DNA of 48,437 nt. Origin: Bacilli bacterium. GTDB lineage: Bacteria; Bacillota_I; Bacilli_A; RF39; UBA660. Shown here piece by piece: positions 42,604 to 48,437 of this stretch; the first letter of the stretch is position 1, and the number at the start of each line of letters is the position of its first letter. The notes beneath the pieces were generated by a model. The model saw only the letters and a list, made by a program, of their open reading frames with translations. It had not been told where the DNA came from and did not search any database. Both the position numbers and the translations under genes were made by a program. The stretch lies in NCBI GenBank assembly GCA_017887425.1, contig JAGHHZ010000010.1:1-48437 (forward strand), in the 5' to 3' direction.

Positions 42604-44397
42604 ATGGCAAAATTTGATGTTAACAATGTAAGTGTGGAAACTCTTTTGGGATATGTTAATGATGGGACTATTGCTATACCTGAAATACAAAGACCTTTTG
42701 TATGGGATACAACTAAAGTTAGAGATTTGATTGATTCTTTATATAGAGAATATCCTGTAGGCTATATAATTACATGGAAAAGTCCAGATGTAAAATTAAA
42801 AGACGGATCTGCATCAGAAGGTAAGCAAATATTAATAGATGGTCAGCAAAGAATTACAGCTTTAACGGCATCATTATTAGGAGAAGAAGTATTAGATGAC
42901 AATTATAAGAAAAAAAGAATAAAGATTGCTTTTAACATTCAAACAGAGGAATTTCAAACTAGTAATCCAGCTATTGAAAAGCAAGAAGAATGGATTTCTG
43001 ATATTTCTGAAGTTATGAAACCTGGTTTTAACACCTTTGAATTTATTAGTAATTATTCTCAAAAGTTTAATTTAGATGCAAATGAATTAAGTAAAAAAAT
43101 TACTAAATTACAATCTATAAAGAATATAATGATTGGTAGAATAGAATTAGGGTCTATGTTAGATATTGAAACGGTAACAGAAATATTTGTAAGAATAAAT
43201 TCTGCTGGTGTGGTTCTTTCTCAAGCAGATTTTGCAATGAGTAAGATTAGTGTTAATGAAAAATATGAAGGAAATGATATAAGAAAAGCAATTGATTATT
43301 TTTGTCATTTTGCAAAAACACCTGTTGATTATGAAAATATAAAAAATAATGATATTGATTTTAGTAAAAAAGAAATATTTAATAAGATATCATGGATAAA
43401 AGATAAAAATGAAGATTTATTTTTACCAAGTTATGTAGATGTATTAAGAGTTGCTTTTACTTATAAGTTCAAAAGAGGTAAATTACAGGATTTAGTTTCT
43501 TTGCTATCTGGTCGTGATTTTGAAACAAGAGAATATAGAGAAGATATAGTAGAGGATAGTTATACCAAACTATATGATGGAGTAAAATCTTTTGTTAGTC
43601 AAACTAATTTTGAAAGATATGTAATGATTTTAAAATCAGCTGGAATAATAGATGATTCATTAGTAAGATCTAAAAATGTACTAAATTTTGGATATATTTT
43701 ATTTTTACTGTTAAGAGAAAGGAATATAGCTCCAAATATTATTGAAAGACTTGTTAAGAGATGGGTAATTATGTCTATAATTACACAAAGATACACTTCA
43801 TCTCCAGAATCACAATTTGATTTAGATATTAGAAGATTAAATGAAGCAGAAGATTTAGTTCAATATATTAATGAAGAATTAGAAAGACGTTTAGGTGATG
43901 CTTTCTGGAATAGTATTTTAGTCGAAAACTTTAATACTCCCGTAGCAAGTTCTCCTTATTGGAAAACATATTTAATTGCCCAAATATCTTTAAATGATAG
44001 TGCATTCTTATCTAAAGATATGAAAGTGAGAACACTGGTAGAAGGCAGAGGAGATGTACATCATATATTCCCTAAAGACTATCTACAGAAGAACGGGAAG
44101 AATAATAAGAGCATTTATAATCAAATTGCAAATTTTGCATTAATACAAACAGAAATAAATTTACAAATAACAAATAAAGCGCCAAATGCTTATATGTTAG
44201 AGATAAATGAACAATGTAAAAATGGTGAAGCTACTATTGGATCAATTATTGATAAAGAATTGTTAAATCAGAATTTGAAAATCAATTGCATACCAGATGG
44301 ATTTGAAAATATGACAGTTAATGATTTTGATGAATTCTTAAAACAACGTAGAATATTGATGGCTAATAAGATTAAAGAATACTATTATTCTTTATAG
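42604..44397 (+). CDS. DUF262-HNH (GmrSD/BrxU-like) nuclease
   Basis: 597 residues. The N-terminal DUF262 domain starts VETLLGYVNDGTIAIPEIQR, then PFVW, with the nucleotide-hydrolysing DGQQR at 79-83. A helical middle follows, and a C-terminal DUF1524-type His-Me finger nuclease with DVHHIFPKDYL (484-494). GmrSD-type enzymes hydrolyse NTP and cut modified DNA, such as glucosylated hydroxymethylcytosine. GAAAGTGGTGAAAAA precedes the ATG, 15 bp after the fusion gene, so it is in the same operon. It could act alone as a type IV enzyme or with the two upstream genes. Confidence 0.88.
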   Translation: MAKFDVNNVSVETLLGYVNDGTIAIPEIQRPFVWDTTKVRDLIDSLYREYPVGYIITWKSPDVKLKDGSASEGKQILIDGQQRITALTASLLGEEVLDDNYKKKRIKIAFNIQTEEFQTSNPAIEKQEEWISDISEVMKPGFNTFEFISNYSQKFNLDANELSKKITKLQSIKNIMIGRIELGSMLDIETVTEIFVRINSAGVVLSQADFAMSKISVNEKYEGNDIRKAIDYFCHFAKTPVDYENIKNNDIDFSKKEIFNKISWIKDKNEDLFLPSYVDVLRVAFTYKFKRGKLQDLVSLLSGRDFETREYREDIVEDSYTKLYDGVKSFVSQTNFERYVMILKSAGIIDDSLVRSKNVLNFGYILFLLLRERNIAPNIIERLVKRWVIMSIITQRYTSSPESQFDLDIRRLNEAEDLVQYINEELERRLGDAFWNSILVENFNTPVASSPYWKTYLIAQISLNDSAFLSKDMKVRTLVEGRGDVHHIFPKDYLQKNGKNNKSIYNQIANFALIQTEINLQITNKAPNAYMLEINEQCKNGEATIGSIIDKELLNQNLKINCIPDGFENMTVNDFDEFLKQRRILMANKIKEYYYSL

Positions 44398-44421
44398 ATT
44401 ATTTTAGGAGGGTAGAGGTAA

Positions 44422-45027
44422 ATGGATATATTAAAATTTTTATCAAAATATAAAATAACAATAGGTTTAGATAATATAGTAGTCCTATTGCCGATAATTA
44501 TTTTATGTATTTTATGTATTGTAAAGATAATAAAAAAAATAAAAAAGGTTAAAAGTATAAGTGTTTCACAAATATGTATAAAAGGTGTAACAATAGATAT
44601 TGGATGCAATAAGGAAGTAAAGCAAATTGCACATAAAGCATGGACAGAATTAATTACTCGAAAATTAGCACTTCCTTTTGATCCGGAAAATGATGTAATT
44701 GCTGAGGTTTATGATTCTTGGTATTCAATATATAATCAATTTAGAACTATTATTAAAGAATTAGCTGGAAACTATGATAAAGAAGTGAATAAATTGGTCA
44801 ATCTATTAATAGAGGTATTAAATACGGATTTAAGAAATCATTTAACCAAATATCAAGCAAGATTCAGAAAATGGTACGAAAAAGAACTTGAAAAAAATAC
44901 TGATGAAGATCCACAAGAAATACAAAAAAGATATCCAAAATATAATGAAATCATTGATGACATTAAAAAAGTTAACGTAAAGATTGTTGATTTAACAATG
45001 AAATTAGATGAAATAAGGAGTAAATAA
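44422..45027 (+). CDS. Membrane-anchored protein partnered with a TIR-like protein
   Basis: 201 residues. An N-terminal hydrophobic helix (about 18-37, NIVVLLPIIILCILCIVKII) is followed by a basic linker and a soluble, helical cytoplasmic domain. Its core reads KEVKQIAHKAWTELITRKLA, then LPFDPENDVIAEVYDSWYSI, LRNHLTKYQARFRKWYEKEL and PQEIQKRYPKYNEII. I have seen this conserved core beside TIR-like genes but know no named function. The TIR-like gene begins 1 nt after its stop, so they are coupled. A plausible role is membrane effector or anchor for an NAD-dependent defence response; this is inference. GGAGGGTAGAGGTAA precedes the ATG. Confidence 0.75.
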   Translation: MDILKFLSKYKITIGLDNIVVLLPIIILCILCIVKIIKKIKKVKSISVSQICIKGVTIDIGCNKEVKQIAHKAWTELITRKLALPFDPENDVIAEVYDSWYSIYNQFRTIIKELAGNYDKEVNKLVNLLIEVLNTDLRNHLTKYQARFRKWYEKELEKNTDEDPQEIQKRYPKYNEIIDDIKKVNVKIVDLTMKLDEIRSK

Positions 45028-45028
45028 T

Positions 45029-45544
45029 ATGCAACATAAAGTTTTTATATCATATCATCATAAAGATGATTATGAGGTGTGTAATTTTGTAACAAAGTAT
45101 TCTAATTCTTACGAGAATACATTTATTAAAAGAATTGTTGGTAATGAATATGGAACCGAAATTAATAGTAACAATCCAGAATATACTATGCGTGTTATAA
45201 GGGAAAACTATTTAACTGATTCTACGGTTACTATTGTTATGATTGGAAAAGAAACTTATAAAAGAAAATATGTAGATTGGGAGATAGCTTCTACATTAAG
45301 AAATGATCAAAATAATAAAAGAAGTGGACTAGTAGGAATTTTTTTGCCAGGATGTAATCAATTTAATACTCCAATTCCTGATAGGTTGTTAGATAATGTA
45401 AAATCAGGTTATGCAAAATTATATAATTATCCAACAAATTCATATCAATTATCTCAGATAATAGAAGAAGCTTTTAATAATAGAATACTTAAATCAAATA
45501 ATATTGATAATTCTAGAAAATTGAAAGAATATAATCAATTATAA
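45029..45544 (+). CDS. MTH538/ThsB-type TIR-like domain protein
   Basis: 171 residues, almost all one TIR-like domain. It begins MQHKVFISYHHKDDYEVCNF, then has EYTMRVIRENYLTDSTVTIV, MIGKETYKRKYVDWEIASTL and GLVGIFLPG. This is the MTH538 (DUF1863) family, which includes ThsB of Thoeris, where TIR proteins make a cyclic ADP-ribose-like signal. A conserved Glu after WEIAS may be catalytic. There is no ThsA (SIR2-SLOG) in the window, so it is not canonical Thoeris. It is coupled to the membrane protein 1 nt upstream and ends before a terminator (45675). Confidence 0.85.
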   Translation: MQHKVFISYHHKDDYEVCNFVTKYSNSYENTFIKRIVGNEYGTEINSNNPEYTMRVIRENYLTDSTVTIVMIGKETYKRKYVDWEIASTLRNDQNNKRSGLVGIFLPGCNQFNTPIPDRLLDNVKSGYAKLYNYPTNSYQLSQIIEEAFNNRILKSNNIDNSRKLKEYNQL

Positions 45545-45674
45545 GATTGTATAATATTATTTAAAAAAATGAGCAGCTGACGAGTATTTATAAACATCAA
45601 TTGCTCATAAAATTGTGTTAATAATTACATTTTAAATTTAATAAACTCAATGTGAGTTATATGCCGATTCTATA

Positions 45675-45700
45675 GGGAATCCGTTGATTCTCTTTTTTTA
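45675..45700 (+). terminator. Terminator after the defence operon
   Basis: GGGAATC (45675-45681), CGTT loop, GATTCTC (45686-45692) and T7. A second inverted repeat, ATGAGCA...TGCTCAT, spans about 45571-45608. Confidence 0.75.
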
Positions 45701-45706
45701 TTGCAT

Positions 45707-46654
45707 TTATTCATATTCTATATTAATAGTTATTGATTGTTTTATATTATTATTTTTTATGAAATCATCTAATTTCATGTTATATATTTTAGGCAGTCTT
45801 AAATGATTATATTTAGGATCATTAATGTTTGGTTCATATATAATTCCTTTTTTCATTTGATAAATATATAATTTAAAATTATTGTTTGATTCATATGCAT
45901 GATATGTATATCCTCCTTCGGAAGCTTCGTTATAAGTATTAATTTCTCCGTCACTTGGTACAATTTGTGGTTTCTCTACAGTGCTATTAATGCATTCTGG
46001 ATACATAAATTTATTGTGATGTTCAATGCATTCTACTATATATCCTCCAACTGTTAAATCCGTATTTGATTTTACTGCTTTATCGAATGCTTTAAAGTCT
46101 ATATCTTTTTCAATATCATCTATTGTTATAGGTGGAAATTCATTATAATTAATTCTATTTTTATCTTCTTCTATAAGTACACTATATGAATCTTCAATTT
46201 GATCTCTAAATACTTTATCATGTCTTATGTTTTGAAATATATTAAAACAATTGTATGAACCTAGCCATGAAGTTTCTACTTTTGATATAATTCCATTTTT
46301 AATTTCTAATAATTCTTTATTTGTATCAATTTTTGCTATTATAAAATCAGTTCTTTTATTATTATGTAAATGAATGTTTAAAGCTTGATGTGATATTAAA
46401 TTAATATCATTAATTTTTTGAGTATCTACATATTTTAATAATTCATTGAAGTCTTCTAAAACACCAGCAGATGCAATACAAATATTTTCGTTGATTATTA
46501 CATTTTTTATTACTCCAAATTTTTTTAAATCATTATATACTTTTTCTCCAATTCTAATTTTAAGTCGATCAGAGTCATCGTCCGAAATAGTTATTTTTGA
46601 ATCAGCTAATATATAGAATTTATTTTTTAATTTTCTGGCATATACAAAACTCAT
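45707..46654 (-). CDS. Proteasome-fold (Ntn-hydrolase-like) protein
   Basis: 315 residues beginning MSFVYARKLKNKFYILADSK. Removal of Met1 would expose Ser as N-terminal nucleophile, and Asp18 then sits at mature position 17, exactly as in proteasome beta subunits and HslV (Thr1/Asp17). ICIASAGVLEDFNELLKYVD aligns with the HslV region ...AGFAGGTADAFTLFERFE. The C-terminal half (about 200-315) has GGYTYHAYESNNNFKLYIYQ and is specific to this group. It may be a protease or peptidase effector; it lacks a detectable HslU-like partner. TGGTATAAT (extended -10) and AGGTGATTTAA lie upstream. It is convergent with the TIR gene. Confidence 0.72.
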   Translation of the reverse strand: MSFVYARKLKNKFYILADSKITISDDDSDRLKIRIGEKVYNDLKKFGVIKNVIINENICIASAGVLEDFNELLKYVDTQKINDINLISHQALNIHLHNNKRTDFIIAKIDTNKELLEIKNGIISKVETSWLGSYNCFNIFQNIRHDKVFRDQIEDSYSVLIEEDKNRINYNEFPPITIDDIEKDIDFKAFDKAVKSNTDLTVGGYIVECIEHHNKFMYPECINSTVEKPQIVPSDGEINTYNEASEGGYTYHAYESNNNFKLYIYQMKKGIIYEPNINDPKYNHLRLPKIYNMKLDDFIKNNNIKQSITINIEYE

Positions 46655-46776
46655 TTAAATCACCTAATAGTATTATACCACTATATAACACTGTAATTTG
46701 AAATATTGGTACCATATCTATATATAATGTCATATTGTCATTAAATAATAAAAAAAGGAATATCTGATAAGTATTT

Positions 46777-46797
46777 CTACCCATCAGCTACCCATCA
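46777..46797 (+). repeat. Right arm-type integrase sites
   Basis: CTACCCATCA at 46777-46786 and 46788-46797, in the same orientation as the left pair and 11 bp apart. Confidence 0.6.
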
Positions 46798-46867
46798 AAT
46801 TGTGCTAAATTTCTCATTTTTTAGTTAAATTTTGTTAAACTTAAAATGAATTGTATGTCGATATTAC

Positions 46868-46895
46868 GGGGATTTTTAATAATCCTCTTTTTTTA
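46868..46895 (+). terminator. Terminator at the right end of the element
   Basis: GGGGATT (46868-46874) pairs with AATCCTC (46881-46887), followed by T7. TTACGGGGATTTTT here resembles TTATGGGGATTTTT just inside the left end (32048-32061). Confidence 0.7.
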
Positions 46896-46903
46896 TTAAA
46901 TTG

Positions 46904-46914
46904 CCCCCTGAAGG
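46904..46914 (+). repeat. Right core repeat (attR)
   Basis: CCCCCTGAAGG, followed by hairpin GGAGCC/GTAA/GGCTCC (46913-46928) and ACTTTTTG. This is probably the original terminator of the small RNA gene at 31951. Confidence 0.7.
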
Positions 46915-46930
46915 AGCCGTAAGGCTCCAC

Positions 46931-47487
46931 TTTTTGTTTGTATCAAAGAGTTTGTGGCCTTTAAAATATATTTTAGGTACCCCAAAAGATTTGGAAAAGT
47001 TTAATAATTAATTACAGTAATGCGATTGTAATGAGATTGAATATTATGCTACTTTTTATAAAGAAAAAAAGGAAGTCATGAACTTCGCAAAATTTACTTT
47101 GTTTCATTAAATTTTATAATTTTTGTCGTTCTAATATATTTTTATATAGCAAATTACAAAATCATTACCCAAAATTATCTCATATTTTTGCAATTTGTTT
47201 CTTTTTAGTTTCAAAAAATTAATAACCTTTTCCTTAGATAGAGAAGAAGTTAATAACAATTTTTTATAAATTTAATACTATTAGCAAGCAATGGAATGTA
47301 TTAATCTAGAGACCTGTTATAATTTTCTACTATGGGAGAAAGCTCCTAATCACTAGATATTTGTATTAGTAGAATTTACTAATTTGTTTTTACTTTTATA
47401 AAGAAAAGTATAGTTAAGTAATATAATAAAACAATTTTTTATGTTATAATTAATTATGTATAGATGTTTACAAGAGGGAGGTAAAAA
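46931..47487. other. Non-coding stretch between attR and the methylase gene
   Basis: About 560 bp with no convincing ORF. Small features: ATCTAG/CTAGAT inverted repeat (about 47303-47360), and a possible hairpin GGAAGTCATGAACTTC near 47070. A TATAAT-like stretch lies about 40 bp before the methylase start without a good -35. Its AT-rich, gene-free nature fits remnants of earlier insertions. Confidence 0.5.
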
Positions 47488-48437
47488 ATGAAAACTAGAA
47501 AACCATTTATTAAATGGGCTGGTGGTAAAGAAAAAGAGTTGTCAATTATATTAAAAAATTTACCTTCAAATTTTAATAGATATATTGAACCATTTGTTGG
47601 TGGAGGAGCTGTATATTTAAATATTAACTGTGAAAGTTCATTAATTAACGATAAATCAACTGAGTTAATGCTATTATATAAATTAATAAAGGAACATAAT
47701 AAAGACTTTATTGATAGTTTAAATGAAATAAATAAAAATTGGATATCGTTACAAGAATTGGTTGAACATAATTCTAATGAATTAACTAAAGTCTATAATA
47801 AAATAAAAAAAGACGATAAAAAAGCAGAAAAATTAGTTGATAGTTTTATTGATAATCACTCTAGTGAGTTAAATAATTTATTAAAAGATGATTTTGATAT
47901 CAATTTATACAATTTTATTAAAGAAATAAAAAAGAACTTAATTTCAAAGCTTAAGAGAATGAAAAAAATTGAAATTCAAAGAAACAAGATGAATACTTCA
48001 GATGTTATGGATAATATAGAATGTGCTTTTAAAAGCGCATATTATATGTATTTTAGATATTTATACAATAATAAAAGTAAATTAAAATTAAGCGATGAAT
48101 TTTATTGTGCAGTATTTTATTTTGTGAGAGATTACTGTTATGCGTCAATGTTTAGATATAATGCAAATGGAGAATTCAATGTTCCATATGGGGGTATAAG
48201 TTATAATAGAAAAGATTTTTCTAAAAAAATTGAATATATTACTTCTGATGAATTAAGAAATTATATGAAGAAAACAGAATTATATTGTCTAGATTTTGAA
48301 AGCTTCTGTGATCAAATAAAATTAACGGATACGGATTTTATGTTTTTAGATCCGCCTTATGATACGGAATTTTCTACATATGCACAAAATGACTTTGATA
48401 AAAATGATCAAGTAAGGTTAGCTAATTATTTGAAACA
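47488..48437 (+). CDS. Dam/DpnM-type N6-adenine methyltransferase, 3'-truncated by the window
   Basis: 316 codons of a D12-class (alpha-type) adenine methylase run off the right edge. Motif I is FIKWAGGKEK and YIEPFVGGGAVYLN; motif IV (catalytic) is FMFLDPPYDTEFSTYAQN. FVRDYCYASMFRYNANGEFN and VPYGGISYNRK are typical of M.DpnII-like enzymes, which methylate adenine, often in GATC. The insert of about 90 residues between motif I and the FYFVRDY region carries a helical target-recognition domain. GAGGGAGGTAAAAA precedes the ATG. A cognate nuclease may lie to the right. It lies outside the integrative element but beside its attR. Confidence 0.93.
   Translation, partial: MKTRKPFIKWAGGKEKELSIILKNLPSNFNRYIEPFVGGGAVYLNINCESSLINDKSTELMLLYKLIKEHNKDFIDSLNEINKNWISLQELVEHNSNELTKVYNKIKKDDKKAEKLVDSFIDNHSSELNNLLKDDFDINLYNFIKEIKKNLISKLKRMKKIEIQRNKMNTSDVMDNIECAFKSAYYMYFRYLYNNKSKLKLSDEFYCAVFYFVRDYCYASMFRYNANGEFNVPYGGISYNRKDFSKKIEYITSDELRNYMKKTELYCLDFESFCDQIKLTDTDFMFLDPPYDTEFSTYAQNDFDKNDQVRLANYLK

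Larger units (their letters stand above)
32010..46914. mobile_element. Integrative mobilizable element (about 14.9 kb) with a defence island
   Basis: The boundaries are CCCCCTGAAGG at 32010-32020 and 46904-46914. Just inside lie paired CTACCCATCA repeats at both ends. Between them: a tyrosine recombinase next to the left end, MobV relaxase, RepA-like ATPase, XRE regulator and several anti-phage-type genes. There are no conjugation (type IV secretion) genes, so it should move by integrase excision and be mobilised by a helper. Cargo occupies 37.6-46.7 kb. The element is probably intact, since every backbone ORF is full length. Confidence 0.82.

Noticed and set aside
44422..45544. Canonical Thoeris system
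   Set aside because: The TIR-like protein fits ThsB, but no ThsA with SIR2/SLOG or macro domain is present.
1..48437. CRISPR arrays or clustered tRNA/rRNA genes
   Set aside because: No regularly spaced direct repeats of CRISPR length and no recognisable tRNA or rRNA sequence were seen.

Overview
The window comes from an AT-rich, Gram-positive, spore-forming anaerobe. Evidence: two alpha/beta-type small acid-soluble spore proteins, Spo0A and a YunB homologue; a class III (anaerobic) ribonucleotide reductase with its activase; EzrA and FtsEX; strong Shine-Dalgarno sequences. UGA is a real stop here, because prfB (RF2) carries the classic autoregulatory +1 frameshift at an in-frame UGA, so this is not a mycoplasma-type code. 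The gene set fits an uncultured Bacilli/Erysipelotrichia-like or clostridial Bacillota lineage; I cannot name a species from sequence alone.

Layout. 1-130: 3' end of an IS3-family insertion sequence. 133-31,900: chromosomal backbone. It holds rpsD with a structured leader, an ATP-grasp gene, ezrA, thiI, tandem SASP genes, clpP, a TGS-domain nucleoside kinase, and a glycolytic cluster (gap, pgk, tpiA) interleaved with a pilin-like gene, a flippase-like membrane protein and a GT4 glycosyltransferase. Then come spo0A, the nrdD / small glycyl-radical ORF / nrdG operon, an alcohol dehydrogenase, a CBS protein, yunB, a DUF4015 glycoside-hydrolase-like protein with yutD, a HAD phosphatase, prfB, a YitT protein, ftsEX and recG.

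31,916-32,043: a small structured RNA gene with a near-consensus promoter. An integrative mobilizable element of about 14.9 kb (32,010-46,914) has inserted at its 3' terminator. It is bounded by an 11-bp core repeat and by paired CTACCCATCA arm-type repeats just inside each end. The element has a tyrosine recombinase, a MobV relaxase, a region of five inverted repeats (likely oriT and/or origin), a RepA-like ATPase, two small DNA-binding proteins and an XRE regulator with repeated operators.

Its cargo is a defence island on the plus strand. First is a three-gene restriction-like set: a methylase-like protein without a visible NPPY motif; a 1342-residue GIY-YIG / SF2 helicase / N6-methylase fusion; and a DUF262-HNH GmrSD-like nuclease. 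Next is a two-gene module of a membrane-anchored protein and an MTH538/ThsB-type TIR-like protein. Last, on the minus strand, is a proteasome-fold protein with a predicted N-terminal serine nucleophile. Beyond the right boundary lies about 570 bp without genes and then a Dam/DpnM-type adenine methylase cut by the window edge, so the site may be a hotspot.

Most novel candidates: the helicase-methylase-nuclease fusion system, the membrane/TIR pair, the serine Ntn-hydrolase, the split NrdD, and the RNA terminator used as an integration site.
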